A stretch of 64,000 nt of DNA from CALJIC01 sp039805565 (GCA_039805565.1 JBDLTZ010000214.1:13248-77247), one strand, 5' to 3'. Shown: positions 25,038-34,370, counted from the first letter of the stretch. Numbers and translations are program-made. Notes: generated from the sequence alone by a model not told the origin.

Positions 25038-25636
25038 CAAGAGCCTCCTGTCTTTATCAAGTGGCCGACGTCACTGGCAATGTCGGCCACGGTTGCATCA
25101 GGCGAAAAGACCAGCCGCCAGTTACCGGCCTGGTCGATCACATACAGAAACGCCGAGTGGTCGATGGTGTACTTGAGCGCCGACTCGGGCATATCGCGCC
25201 GCATCGACATGACGCCGTAGCCCTTGATCGCCGCGTCGAGCTCCTCCTGCGTGCCGGTCAGCCCGATAAAGCTCGGGTCGAAGCGGCGCACGTAGCGCCC
25301 CAGGAGCTCGGGAGTGTCCCGCTCGGGGTCCAGCGTAATAAGCGCCACCTTGAGCCGCTCACCGTCGCCGCCGAGCTGCTCGCGCACCGCGGCTGCGTCT
25401 GCCAGCGCGGTAGGGCACACGTCCGGGCAGTTGGTGAAGCCGAAGAACAGCATCACCACACTGCCGCGCTGCTCGCTCAGGCGGAAGGGGCGCCCCTCCT
25501 GATCGACGAGGGTGAAGTCGGGCGCGGCCGTTGGCGGCTCGAGCGCCGTGCCCCTGAACGTGTAGTTGCCGCAGCCCGCCAGCGCCACTGCCGCCAGCAG
25601 CCCCAGCAAACCAATCCGAAGTCCGTATCGCACCAT
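25037..25636 (-). CDS. SCO1/SenC family copper chaperone
   Basis: 199 residues with a lipobox LAGC (Cys22). It has the thioredoxin-like fold of Sco proteins: CPDVCP (Cys70, Cys74) and the copper ligand His160 in TIDHSAF. It reduces and metallates the CuA centre of cytochrome c oxidase subunit II at the outer membrane face. First gene of the coupled sco-PCu(A)C pair, with the cupredoxin behind. Cytochrome oxidase genes themselves are not in the window. Confidence 0.93.
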   Translation of the reverse strand: MVRYGLRIGLLGLLAAVALAGCGNYTFRGTALEPPTAAPDFTLVDQEGRPFRLSEQRGSVVMLFFGFTNCPDVCPTALADAAAVREQLGGDGERLKVALITLDPERDTPELLGRYVRRFDPSFIGLTGTQEELDAAIKGYGVMSMRRDMPESALKYTIDHSAFLYVIDQAGNWRLVFSPDATVADIASDVGHLIKTGGS

Positions 25637-25738
25637 TCCCTACAACTCCTGCCACCGGCCCGCGCTGGCACTATCCTTGCACAAGAGTGCGGCACATCGG
25701 CGCGGGGTACGCGCCAGCTCCAGATGGAGGTCACCGCT

Positions 25739-25972
25739 ATGCCTAAGACAAACGCGAACCAGGACTACTATAAGGTCTCCGGCCGGGATGAAAAGGGCCG
25801 GCTCCCCTCCGACCCGGACGTAACGCCCGAGTCGCTGCCGCGCTCACGGGCGCGCATCGCCCGCGGCGAGGACGCGCCGCCGCACCCGAACCCGAACAAC
25901 GAGATGGACCTCGAGAAGCTCAACGAGAAGCTCAACGAGTCGCTCGAGGACGACAAGGGCGACGACAAGTGA
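25739..25972 (+). CDS. Small hydrophilic hypothetical protein
   Basis: 77 residues from the ATG at 25,739, with GGAGG 8 bp upstream; an ATG 15 bp earlier would overlap that site. The sequence (MPKTNANQDYYKVSGRDEKG and then Pro-rich text, ending LEKLNEKLNESLEDDKGDDK) is charged, without hydrophobic core, and has a short C-terminal helix of acidic and lysine residues. It runs divergently from sco. No family recognised. It ends at a 14-bp hairpin (25,982-26,013). Confidence 0.65.
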   Translation: MPKTNANQDYYKVSGRDEKGRLPSDPDVTPESLPRSRARIARGEDAPPHPNPNNEMDLEKLNEKLNESLEDDKGDDK

Positions 25973-25981
25973 TTCTTCTTT

Positions 25982-26013
25982 CTCTGGGAGTGAGCTGAGG
26001 CTCGCTCCCAGAG
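25982..26013. terminator. 14-bp hairpin after the small hydrophilic protein
   Basis: CTCTGGGAGTGAGC and GCTCGCTCCCAGAG pair over 14 positions with one G-U, loop TGAG. It begins 9 bp after the stop. No T-run follows, so it may act as an mRNA 3' stabiliser rather than a classical terminator. Confidence 0.55.
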
Positions 26014-26026
26014 GGTGATGTGTCAC

Positions 26027-26043
26027 GGAGGGCTGTGCCCTCC
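26027..26043. repeat. GGAGGGC hairpin (G-rich hairpin family)
   Basis: GGAGGGC-TGT-GCCCTCC, a perfect 7-bp stem, downstream of the 25,739 gene and in front of the decayed copD-like gene's 3' end. It matches the pattern of the hairpins near 56,497 and 19,416. Confidence 0.5.
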
Positions 26044-26101
26044 CTGGCTCTCCCGCCCGGACGATGGCGTCTCACGGAAGGCTCGCTCTCCCACTTCTCA
26101 C

Positions 26102-26876
26102 CTACCGCCGCAGGAAGTCCATCTCAAACGTGTGCCGCACATCGTCGAAGCCGGGCCGTCGCACCACGACCCCGACCTGCCAGCGCCCGCCCATCGCGAC
26201 GTAGCTGCCCCGGGCGGTGTAGCGCTGCGTGCCGGTCGGCAGCGCCTCAAGCCGCAGCTCGCCCATATCCATTCCCTGCATGCCGAAGTCGAGCAGCACT
26301 GTCGCTGGCACCTCGCCAGCCCCCGGCCGCCGGTCGTCCAGATCGACGGCGAACTCATTATCGCCGATCCGCGCCGGCGCTACACTGGTGAGCACCCCGA
26401 CACTGTGCAGCACGAGCGCGCCCACCGCCAGCTCCGCCCGCACGCTGCGCCCCAGCGCGTCCCCGTTCCCCCGGCCGTGATGCGCGGTGTGAAACGCAGC
26501 AGGTTGAGAGCCCCGAGCGCCAGCAGCACACCGAACAGCGCCAGCTTCAGGGCTAGCGCGCGCCCATACGTTGTGCCTAGCAGCAGCTCCGTGCTGCCCA
26601 CTGAGGCCGGAGCTCGAGCTCCCGCGTGGCAGCACCGAGGCTGATCTCAGCCTTGAGGGTATCCGCCCGCCCGGTGACAGGCGCGCCGATCCTGGTGTTC
26701 GTCACGCGCAGGTCGAGGCCATTGAGCTCGCCCTGGTAGGCCGGCTCAGCGCGGAAGCCGATCACCAGCTCGTAGTCGCCGACCCCGGCGTGGCCGTGGG
26801 CGTGCGCGGGCGTGACGGCGAGACCAAGCGAGAGGAGCAGCGCGACGAGGGCTGCGCGAAACATGCGAAGAGTCAC
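26102..26876 (-). pseudogene. Decayed copper-handling gene(s): secreted domain plus CopD/FixH-like remnant
   Basis: Three frames in turn carry recognisable sequence. Frame A (26,876 down to about 26,600) has a signal peptide, then HAHGHAGVGDYELVIGF, a secreted beta domain cut off at about residue 90. Frame B (from about 26,600 to 26,450) reads LGTTYGRALALKLALFGVLL, the transmembrane end of a CopD-like importer. Frame C (to 26,102) continues with VRAELAVGALVLHSVGVL and a YtkA/FixH-like beta domain ending VRHTFEMDFLRR. At least one large internal deletion near 26,600 and one frameshift near 26,450 are needed to explain this. It was probably a copper uptake or handling gene of the neighbouring group and is now broken. 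Confidence 0.7.
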
Positions 26877-27072
26877 AGTCGCGTTCCCTTTCAGGGTTCA
26901 TCTTGATAGTTCATCCGGCAACGTCGAAGGCTCGCCGCCGGACCGTGGACTCCGGGAAGGGCTTCACCTTCCCTGGCCCACGCTTCCTCAGAACATGCTG
27001 AATCACTGCATAGCGCATAGATACCCGCCGGCCATCAGGCAGGGGGTGTGCGCAAGCTGAGCAGTAGCAGTG

Positions 27073-27537
27073 CTAGGCGAGGGCCAGGGCTGGGGGCCGA
27101 AACAGGCGAGGGGGCGCTGAGAAAAGGGTCCGCACCGAGAGCGCGGGCAGAGCTGCCAGCGCCAGAATGGGCGCGGGGAGCGCCGGCTGGGCCACGGGCG
27201 CGGCCTCGTGGACCGGCGACGGCGGGACGTGGGCAGGGGTGCTGGAGGAGTCCTCGGCGCCGCCCAGGTGGCACCGCGCCGCGCCGCCCGCCTCCGCGGC
27301 AGGTGTGGCGTGGCCGTGGTGGCCGTGGTGCGAGGTGGCGGCCGCGACGGCGTGCGCCGGGAACCAGAGCTCACAGTGGAGGATGCAGACGAGCGGCTCG
27401 ACGAGCGCCAGAAGCAGCACAACGGTCGCCACGCTCCAGGCGCCGCGCCGCGAGAGGCGGGGCCGGAGATGGGCGAAGCGTCCGCGGCTGCAGCCGTAGG
27501 GCTGGCCCGGCGCACATTGTGAGCCGCTACCAATCAT
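27073..27537 (-). CDS. His-rich single-span membrane protein, probable metal binder
   Basis: 154 residues from the ATG at 27,537. One hydrophobic segment (VVLLLALVEPLVCILHCELW, about residues 38-57) has Cys and His within it. An external His cluster follows (TSHHGHHGHA, about residues 67-77), and then a second hydrophobic Ala/Pro-rich segment. The HHGHHGH motif and position next to the copper chaperones suggest copper or other transition-metal handling, comparable with DUF2946-type proteins. Promoter -35 TTGACG and -10 TACAAC place the start of transcription a few bases from the ATG, so the mRNA is probably leaderless. Confidence 0.6.
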   Translation of the reverse strand: MIGSGSQCAPGQPYGCSRGRFAHLRPRLSRRGAWSVATVVLLLALVEPLVCILHCELWFPAHAVAAATSHHGHHGHATPAAEAGGAARCHLGGAEDSSSTPAHVPPSPVHEAAPVAQPALPAPILALAALPALSVRTLFSAPPRLFRPPALALA

Positions 27538-27539
27538 CA

Positions 27540-27574
27540 CGCTATGTTGTACCGCATAGCGCCGGGCACGTCAA
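27540..27574 (-). promoter_or_regulatory. Promoter with overlapping palindromic operator
   Basis: On the minus strand, TTGACG (27,574-27,569), a 17-bp spacer, then TACAAC (27,551-27,546). A perfect 7-bp inverted repeat, CGCTATG-N8-CATAGCG (27,540-27,561), covers the spacer end and the -10. A protein bound there would block RNA polymerase, as expected of a metal-responsive repressor. The regulator is not encoded nearby. Confidence 0.6.
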
Positions 27575-27741
27575 GGGTTTGTGAAAATAGACACATCTTT
27601 TCCGAGCGTAACAGGTTCTTTCCCGCGCCTCTAGCGCGAGCGGGTATGATACACTGCGGCGCAGGCGACCTGCCCACAGCCGTCTGTGTGGCTCGATGAC
27701 GAACCACTCCGAATGCTCGCCACACTACGAGGAATGAACTG

Positions 27742-29382
27742 ATGATCGAGATCCTTCGCGACAATCCGCTCATCCTGCTGTTCGTCGTCGCAGCGATCGG
27801 CTACCCGCTTGGCCACCTCAAGATCGGCGGCAGCAGCCTCGGAGTCGCCGCGGTGCTGTTCGTCGGACTCGCGATCGGCCCGCTGGACCCGGACATGAGG
27901 GTGCCCGAGATCCTCTACCAGATCGGTCTAGTGATCTTCGTCTACACGATCGGCCTGAGCAGCGCGCGCGGCTTCTTCGCCTCGTTCCGCCGCAAGGGGC
28001 TGCGCGACAACGCGCTTGTGGCGGGCATGCTGCTGTTCGCGGCCGCGGTGTCTGTGGGCGCGCACTCTATCTTCCAGATCAAGGGCACGGTGGTGGCGGG
28101 CCTCTTCACCGGGGCGCTGACCAACACCCCCGCGCTGGCCGGCGTGCTCGAGTACGTCAAGGGCGTGGCGCCGGAGGGTGTGCGCGAGCAGCTGCTGACC
28201 GACCCGGTGGTGGGCTACTCGGTGGCCTACCCGATGGGCGTGGTCGGGATGATGCTGGCGATGGCGCTGATGCAGCGGCTCTGGAAGGTTGACTACGCCG
28301 CTGAGGCAAAGCAGCTCCGCGAGTACGGCGCGAGCAACCAGCGGCTGATCAACCAGACGGTGCGCGTGAGTAACCCGGCCGTCTGCGGCAAGTCGGTGCA
28401 GGAGCTGAGCAAGGCGAACGGCTGGCCGGTGATCTTCGGCCGGCTGCAGCACAACGGCCACCTGGGTCTGGTGGGGGCCGACACGAAGCTCGAGAGCGGC
28501 GACCTGGTGAGCGTGATCGGCGCAGACGAGGACGTGCCCCAGGTGGTGTCGGTGCTCGGCGAGCCGGTGCGTGAGCAGCTCGAGGCCGACCGTAGCAAGC
28601 TCGACTACCGGCGGGTGTTCGTCTCCAACCCCGCGGTGCTCGGCCGGCGCCTGGCCGACCTGAACCTGCCGCAGCGCTACGGGGCGCTCGTGACGCGCGT
28701 GCGGCGCGGCGACATCGACCTGCTACCCACAGGCGACACGGTGCTGGAGCCGGGCGACCGGGTGCGCGTGGTGGCGCTGCGCGAGCGCATGCCCGAAGTG
28801 ACGGAGGAGTTCGGCGACTCATACCGCGCGCTCAGCGAGGTGGACTTCCTGACGTTCAGCCTGGGCATCGCGCTCGGCCTCCTGCTGGGCATCATCCCGA
28901 TCTCGCTGCCGGGCGGCGTGATCTTCAAGCTCGGTCCAGCCGGCGGGCCGCTGGTGGTGTCGCTCATCCTCGGAGCCCTGGAGCGGACAGGGCCGCTGGT
29001 CTGGACGCTGCCGTACAGCGCGAACCTGACACTGCGGCAGATGGGCCTGGTGATCTTCCTCGCCGGCGTGGGGACGCGCTCGGGCTACGCGTTCGCGACC
29101 ACCTTCGCGGCGAGCGGCGGCGCGCTGCTGTTCCTGGCGGGCGCGCTGATCACCTGCCTCACGGCGCTCGTGATGCTGTTTGTGGGGTACAAGCTGCTGA
29201 AGGTGCCGATGAGCCTGCTGATCGGGATGCTGGCGGGCCTCGCGACACAGCCGGCGGTGCTTGGATTCGCGCTCGAGCAGACGAAGAACGAGCTGCCGAA
29301 CATCGGGTATGCGGAGGTCTACCCGCTGGCGATGATGGGGAAGATCGTGCTGGCGCAGGTGCTGGTCATTCTGCTGATGTAG
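27742..29382 (+). CDS. AspT/YidE-family transporter with two RCK_C (TrkA-C) domains
   Basis: 546 residues. Two blocks of five to six transmembrane helices (about residues 5-180 and 370-545) flank a cytoplasmic middle with two TrkA-C-like domains (VRVSNPAVCGKSVQEL and VFVSNPAVLGRRLADL). The phrase GLFTGALTNTPALAG in the first block and its counterpart GLATQPAVLGFALEQTKNELP in the second are the family motifs. The aspartate-alanine exchanger family moves amino or other organic acids across the membrane. The ion or substrate for this member is unknown. Start ATG at 27,742; no operon partner. Confidence 0.88.
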   Translation: MIEILRDNPLILLFVVAAIGYPLGHLKIGGSSLGVAAVLFVGLAIGPLDPDMRVPEILYQIGLVIFVYTIGLSSARGFFASFRRKGLRDNALVAGMLLFAAAVSVGAHSIFQIKGTVVAGLFTGALTNTPALAGVLEYVKGVAPEGVREQLLTDPVVGYSVAYPMGVVGMMLAMALMQRLWKVDYAAEAKQLREYGASNQRLINQTVRVSNPAVCGKSVQELSKANGWPVIFGRLQHNGHLGLVGADTKLESGDLVSVIGADEDVPQVVSVLGEPVREQLEADRSKLDYRRVFVSNPAVLGRRLADLNLPQRYGALVTRVRRGDIDLLPTGDTVLEPGDRVRVVALRERMPEVTEEFGDSYRALSEVDFLTFSLGIALGLLLGIIPISLPGGVIFKLGPAGGPLVVSLILGALERTGPLVWTLPYSANLTLRQMGLVIFLAGVGTRSGYAFATTFAASGGALLFLAGALITCLTALVMLFVGYKLLKVPMSLLIGMLAGLATQPAVLGFALEQTKNELPNIGYAEVYPLAMMGKIVLAQVLVILLM

Positions 29383-29445
29383 GTCGTGCGGGGCGGGGCG
29401 ACCCCCTCTGTGGTCGCCCCTATTACCCCCGGCCGCCGGTCGCCC

Positions 29446-31170
29446 CTACCGCCCCTCCGCGAGGTGACGCCGCATCGCGTAGTACACCGGGCGCGGCTTC
29501 CCCGAGGTATCCAGCAGGCTGAACGACGCCTGCTCGTCGAGCGGCCGCCCGTCCTTGGCCTTCAGCGGGGCGAAATTCAGGTTCCACACGAACATTGCCT
29601 GCACCCACGGGTAGCGCTCGCGCGTCCAGCGCATCGCCCGCACGGTGTAGTCGGCCTGCTGCTCGTACGACACAGCGTTGCCGAACTCGTAGCCCGGCGA
29701 GCTGTTCTGCGTGGCCCAGCCGAACTCGGTGATCCACACAGGCTTGTCAGCCATGCCGTGCTGCTCCATCAGCGCCCGCACGTTCTCGATGTGGCGGAAG
29801 TAGAAGGTCGGGTGGTCGGTCCAGCCGGCCGCCGGGCTCGGCGTGTCGGTCACGAAGGTCTCGGGGGGGTTGGCCGCCGCGCCGGGGTGCACCGCCTGCG
29901 CGTCCATGAAGCCGCGCACCACGCCCCCCTGGTAGCCGTACATCGCCTTCAGGTAGTCGATGTCGCTCACCGCAACCGCCGGGTCGGTGATGCCAGTGGA
30001 GGAGGGCGGGGCCGCCAGCACCACGATCGCCGGGTCCACCGCCTCGATGCGCGTGTAGGCCTCCTTCAGCAGCTCGACGTAGTGCCCGGCGTCCTCGATC
30101 GTGACGCGGCCGCCGTTCTCGTGCGCCAGATTCTGCTCGTTCCAGATCTCGATCGCATCCACCCGGCCCTTATAGCGCTCGGCCAGCGCCGCCACAAAGT
30201 TCCCCAGGCTGCGCGGGTCCTGCGGCATGCCGTCGCCGCCGTCGGCCGTGTACCAGCGCGGCGAGCGCACGACGCTCAGCAGCAGCTTGAGCCCTGCGCC
30301 GTCCACCGACTCCACCAGTGGGTCGAGCTCGCCCCAGGCGTAATTGCCCGGCTCCGGCCCCTCCAGGTCCTTCCAGTGGATCTGCTGACGCACCCAGCCC
30401 AGGCCGATGTCCTTCGCGGCCCCGAGCGGCGCCGCGCGGTCCAGGTAGAAGAGGTGCGCCGCCGCGCCGTACTCGAGCTCCACGGTGCGAGGGGCCGCCT
30501 GCGGGGCCGCGCCGGGGGCCGCCACCATCGACTGCGACGACAGGATCGCCGCGGCCGTCGGCGCTGTCGAGGCAGCGCCATTCGCCACCCGGATGCGCGC
30601 CGACGCCTCGGCGGTCTGTCCGTCCGCGCCGGTCACGGTGACGCGCAGCGTGTAGTCGCCGTCGAGCGCCGCAGTGGTGTCCCAGCCGCGCGGTCGCCCC
30701 CCCTCGTCACCGAGGAAGAAGTACGGCGCGCGCTTCTCCGTGTGCTGCGCGAGCTGTGGCCCCTCGAGCGCGAAGACCACCCGCGCCTGCGCCGCGCCGC
30801 TCACTACGGCCTCCACCGCCAGCGTGCCACGGGCGGTCTGCCCGTCCCTCACACCAGCGAGCCGCACCGAGAGCGGGCCGCCTGGCTGCTGTGCGACGCC
30901 CATCGCCTGCCGGGCCGCGGTCGGCGTGGGCAGCACCGCCGCACCGGAGACGGCGCCGGGCTCACCGGCTTGGGCGCACTCGATCCGGGCCTGCGAGCCG
31001 CTCACCGTGCTGCCGAGGCCAGTCTCGCAGGTCACAAGGATACTGTCGCCCGGGGAGAGCGAGAAGAGCTGCTGACCGGCGCGCATCGCCAGTGGCGTGA
31101 GCGTCGCACCGAGCAGCAGTCCGAACAGGATGAGCATCAGCGGTCGGGTGATGCGGCGGTGAGATGGCAC
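29446..31170 (-). CDS. Secreted glycoside hydrolase, GH-A clan (GH39/GH5-like)
   Basis: 574 residues. An N-terminal signal or anchor (residues 9-30), a short bacterial surface segment, then an Ig-like beta domain (about residues 95-200, WDTTAALDGDYTLRVTVTGA). The TIM-barrel catalytic domain spans about 235-570. IEIWNEQNL carries the acid/base Glu and PVWITEFGW the nucleophile Glu. WNLNF and the GDGMPQDP loop fit beta-xylosidase-like or cellulase-like enzymes. It should act on plant or cell-surface glycans outside the cell. The specific substrate is inference. Confidence 0.86.
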   Translation of the reverse strand: MPSHRRITRPLMLILFGLLLGATLTPLAMRAGQQLFSLSPGDSILVTCETGLGSTVSGSQARIECAQAGEPGAVSGAAVLPTPTAARQAMGVAQQPGGPLSVRLAGVRDGQTARGTLAVEAVVSGAAQARVVFALEGPQLAQHTEKRAPYFFLGDEGGRPRGWDTTAALDGDYTLRVTVTGADGQTAEASARIRVANGAASTAPTAAAILSSQSMVAAPGAAPQAAPRTVELEYGAAAHLFYLDRAAPLGAAKDIGLGWVRQQIHWKDLEGPEPGNYAWGELDPLVESVDGAGLKLLLSVVRSPRWYTADGGDGMPQDPRSLGNFVAALAERYKGRVDAIEIWNEQNLAHENGGRVTIEDAGHYVELLKEAYTRIEAVDPAIVVLAAPPSSTGITDPAVAVSDIDYLKAMYGYQGGVVRGFMDAQAVHPGAAANPPETFVTDTPSPAAGWTDHPTFYFRHIENVRALMEQHGMADKPVWITEFGWATQNSSPGYEFGNAVSYEQQADYTVRAMRWTRERYPWVQAMFVWNLNFAPLKAKDGRPLDEQASFSLLDTSGKPRPVYYAMRRHLAEGR

Positions 31171-31527
31171 GTGTGGTCCTCCAGCGGAGTTCGTTAACCG
31201 GCTCTTTACTCATGTGAAGGCTACCACGCCACACGCCGCCGCGGCCACGCCACCATTACCCGCGCATGCTCACCGTCGCACGAGGGGACAGAGGGGCCCA
31301 GACCGCATCGGGACACAGCGGCCCAGCTACTACACCGTGGCGTCAGGGGGAGAGCGTGCCACACGCTCTGCCGCCACGTGCCAGCCGGCGCTGCCGGCCT
31401 ACGCTGCCCGTGACGCACAGCCGGGCGCACGGCTCGTGAGCAGGCATCTGGGCGGGGACAGGGCAGCTACCGTGGTAGAATACGGCCTCCCCACAGCCAC
31501 AGTCTTCCTGCACGGAGAAGCGCAGTA
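31171..31527. other. Divergent intergenic region with hairpin
   Basis: Between the glycosidase start and the dehydrogenase start. A perfect AGAGCGTG-CCA-CACGCTCT hairpin is at 31,351-31,369 and a CTACC-GT-GGTAG palindrome at 31,467-31,478, immediately in front of a TAGAAT (31,476-31,481) that could be the -10 for the dehydrogenase. No coding bias is seen. Confidence 0.4.
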
Positions 31528-32568
31528 ATGCCTACTATCCATCACGAGACACTGGCCGACCTCGTCGCCCGGATCTTCGCCGCCGGCGGGGCACCCGACG
31601 CCCACGCCCAGCTGGTGGCACGCTCGCTCGTGCTGAGCGACCTGGTGGGCCACGAGTCCCACGGGGTGGTGCGCGTGCGCCAGTACCTCGGCAGCATCGC
31701 CGCGGGGGATATCCTACCGGCCGCCGAGCCAGCGGTGACGCGCGAGACGGCCGTGGTGACGGCGGTGGACGCGCGGCGCGGCTTCGGGCAGGTGGCGGCG
31801 CGCTTCGCTATGGAGCGGGCGATCGAGAAGGCGCGCGCCCAGGGGATGGCGGCCGCTGGGATCCATCACTGCAACCACGTTGGGCGCATGGGAGAGTGGG
31901 TGCAGCTGGCCGCCGACGCCGGGCTGGTCGCGCTCGGGTTCTGCAACCTCGGCACGCGCGGCGCGGCCGTAGCCCCGCACGGCGGGGCGCGGCGCCTGCT
32001 CGGGACGAACCCGATGGCCGCTGCGGTGCCGGTCGCCGGGCGACGGCCGCTGCTGGTAGACTTCGCGACCAGCTCCGTGGCCGAGGGCAAGCTGCGCGTG
32101 GCGCGCAACCGCGGGAAGCCGATCCCCGAGGGGTGGGTGGTGCGCGCGGACGGGCTGCCCACCACCGACCCGGCGGACTTCTACGCGGGCGGGGCGCTGC
32201 TGCCGTTCGCGGGCCATAAGGGGTACGGCCTGGCGATGCTGGTCGAGCTGCTGGGTGGGCTGCTCACGGACGCCGGCTCGGAGCGGCCAAACGCGGCGAA
32301 CGGCCACGGGGTGCTGTTCGTGGCACTCGCGCCGGACCTCTTCCGCCCGGCCGAGGGCTTCCTGAGGGACGCGGCCGCCCTGTGTGCCCGCGCCACCGCC
32401 GTGCCGCCCGCCGCCGGCTTCGCGGAGGTGCTGCTACCGGGCGACCCCGAGCATCGCACTGAGGCCCGCCGCCGCGCTGAGGGGGTGCCCCTCGATGACG
32501 CGACGTGGGGGCAGCTTACGGAGGTCGCGGCGACGTACGGCATTGATGTTGGGGCTGACTCAATCTAG
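31528..32568 (+). CDS. Malate/L-lactate dehydrogenase family (Ldh_2) oxidoreductase
   Basis: 346 residues. Family features are visible: VRVRQYLGSIAAGDI in the N-terminal helix region, the GIHHCNHVGRMGEWV catalytic His stretch, LGTNPMAAAVP in the NAD(P)-binding region, and FAGHKGYGLAMLVELLGG. The family is a NAD(P)-dependent dehydrogenase of 2-hydroxy acids (malate, lactate, ureidoglycolate, delta-piperideine-type imines) with a fold unlike the Rossmann dehydrogenases. The substrate is not predictable here. Length normal. Confidence 0.9.
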   Translation: MPTIHHETLADLVARIFAAGGAPDAHAQLVARSLVLSDLVGHESHGVVRVRQYLGSIAAGDILPAAEPAVTRETAVVTAVDARRGFGQVAARFAMERAIEKARAQGMAAAGIHHCNHVGRMGEWVQLAADAGLVALGFCNLGTRGAAVAPHGGARRLLGTNPMAAAVPVAGRRPLLVDFATSSVAEGKLRVARNRGKPIPEGWVVRADGLPTTDPADFYAGGALLPFAGHKGYGLAMLVELLGGLLTDAGSERPNAANGHGVLFVALAPDLFRPAEGFLRDAAALCARATAVPPAAGFAEVLLPGDPEHRTEARRRAEGVPLDDATWGQLTEVAATYGIDVGADSI

Positions 32569-32730
32569 AACGGAACGCCGGGGGCGCCGGGGACGCCGTA
32601 AGGGCGCAGCAGCCCCGCGGATCGCACCTTCCACACGATGCCGGTTGCTGCTGCGCCCCTGCATCACCGCCCGCCCCCCCCGCATCGCCACACCATCGCT
32701 CCTGGCCGCGTGATGCGGTACAATACCCGT

Positions 32731-34221
32731 ATGAACGTCGTCCTGATCTCAACCTACGAGCTCGGCCACCAGCCGTTCGGCCTGGCCTCACCGGCCGCCT
32801 GGCTGCGCGAGCTCGGCGCGCACGTCACCTGCCTCGACCTGGCCGTGCAGCAGCTCGACGAGGCCGTCGTCGCCGCCGCTGACGTGGTGGGCGTCTACGT
32901 GCCAATGCACACCGCGACCCGCCTCGCCGCCACGCTGCTCCCGCGCCTGCGGGCGCTGGCCCCCGCGGCGCACCTCTGCTGCTTCGGGCTCTACGCGGCC
33001 GCGAACGAGGGCCTGCTGCGCGAGCTCGGCGCCCAGACACTGATCGGCGGCGAGTTCGAGGCCGAGCTGGCCGCCCTGGTGCGAAGGCTGATGGCGGACC
33101 GGCGGCCGACAGCCGACGACCGACAGCCGACGACGGCGGGCGAAGAGCCGACGACAGACGACCGAAGACCACTGTCTGCTGAGGAGGGCCAGTTCACGGG
33201 TCACGAAGGCGCTCTGTCCTCCACAGCCGGCCGTGCCTCGGCTATGGTCGGTGGTCTGTTGTCCGTGGTCTCCCTGGAGCGCCTGGAGTTCCGCGTGCCT
33301 GACCGTGCCGGCCTTCCGCCGCTCTCGTCCTACGCGCACCTGCGCCTGCCGGACGGCCAGGAGCGCGTGGCCGGCTATACCGAGGCCACCCGCGGCTGCA
33401 AGCACCTCTGCCGCCACTGCCCGATCGTCCCGGTGTACGGCGGCCGCTTCCGCGCCGTCCCGCGCGAAGTGGTGCTCGAGGACATCCGCCGCCAGGTGGC
33501 CGCCGGCGCCCAGCACATCACCTTCGGCGACCCGGACTTCTTCAATGGCCCCGGCCACGCGCTGCCGATCGTCCGCTCGCTGCACGAGGAGCACCCCGCG
33601 CTCACCTACGACGTGACGATCAAGGTCGAGCACCTGCTGAAGCACGCACGCCACCTGCCCGAGCTGCGCGAAACCGGCTGCGTCCTGGTCACCAGCGCCG
33701 TCGAGGCGCTCGACGACACCATCCTGGCGCACTTCGACAAGCGCCACACGCGCGCCGACGTGGCGCGGGCGGTGGCGCTGCTGCGTGAGGCCAGCCTGGC
33801 GCTCAACCCAACGTTCGTGGCCTTCACGCCCTGGACCACGCGCGCCGTCTACCAGGACTGGCTGCGGACGATCGATGAGCTCGGGCTAGTCGGGAGCGTG
33901 GCGCCGGTCCAGTACGCCATCCGGCTGCTCATCCCGGCCGGCTCGCGCCTGCTGGAGCTCCCCGAGACCCAGCGGGTGATCGGCCCGTTCGACGAGCGCG
34001 CGCTCTCGTACCCCTGGGCGCACCCTGACCCGGCGATGGACGCACTCCAGGCCGACGTGATGCGCGCGGTGCACCGCCTGCAGCGCGCCGGCGAGCCGCG
34101 CCAGGCGATCTTCGCGCGGGTCTGGGAGCTAGCCTGCGGCGAGCCGCTGGAGCTCTCACCCGCCCGGCGCTACCTCTCGCGTGAGCTTGTGCCGCAGATG
34201 AGCGAGCCGTGGTACTGCTGA
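32731..34221 (+). CDS. Radical SAM protein with repeat-derived insertion
   Basis: 496 residues from the ATG at 32,731. Residues 1-120 resemble a B12-binding-like Rossmann domain (MNVVLISTYELGHQPFGLAS, LLRELGAQTLIGGEFE). The radical SAM core follows with the 4Fe-4S motif CKHLCRHC (Cys223, 227, 230) and ITFGDPDFFNGPGH. Between them residues ~121-180 are translated repeat DNA (MADRRPTADDRQPTTAGEEP), likely a flexible loop. The reaction is unknown; the family includes methyltransferases and methylthiotransferases. The gene lies 160 bp after the dehydrogenase. Confidence 0.85.
   Translation: MNVVLISTYELGHQPFGLASPAAWLRELGAHVTCLDLAVQQLDEAVVAAADVVGVYVPMHTATRLAATLLPRLRALAPAAHLCCFGLYAAANEGLLRELGAQTLIGGEFEAELAALVRRLMADRRPTADDRQPTTAGEEPTTDDRRPLSAEEGQFTGHEGALSSTAGRASAMVGGLLSVVSLERLEFRVPDRAGLPPLSSYAHLRLPDGQERVAGYTEATRGCKHLCRHCPIVPVYGGRFRAVPREVVLEDIRRQVAAGAQHITFGDPDFFNGPGHALPIVRSLHEEHPALTYDVTIKVEHLLKHARHLPELRETGCVLVTSAVEALDDTILAHFDKRHTRADVARAVALLREASLALNPTFVAFTPWTTRAVYQDWLRTIDELGLVGSVAPVQYAIRLLIPAGSRLLELPETQRVIGPFDERALSYPWAHPDPAMDALQADVMRAVHRLQRAGEPRQAIFARVWELACGEPLELSPARRYLSRELVPQMSEPWYC
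33095..33275. repeat. CCGACGACC-type repeats inside the radical SAM frame
   Basis: From 33,095 to 33,175 runs GACCGGCGGCCGACAG, CCGACGACCGACAG and similar. A second, inverse block (GGTCGGTGGTCTGTTG, TCCGTGGTCTCC) lies at about 33,247-33,275. The two face each other around about 70 bp of other sequence, and the reading frame is kept through both. Confidence 0.65.
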
Positions 34222-34370
34222 GCGGAGCCCACCGAGGAGCAGTTTGCTTCTGAGCGTGTCTAGGTTGCCCACTCTTCACCGCCGCGTGCGAGCCGTACAC
34301 TCGAACGGCAGCTGCGGCGGTGCTACAGTGTTCCTATAGCGGTCTTTATCAGGCTGCGAAGGAGCACACA

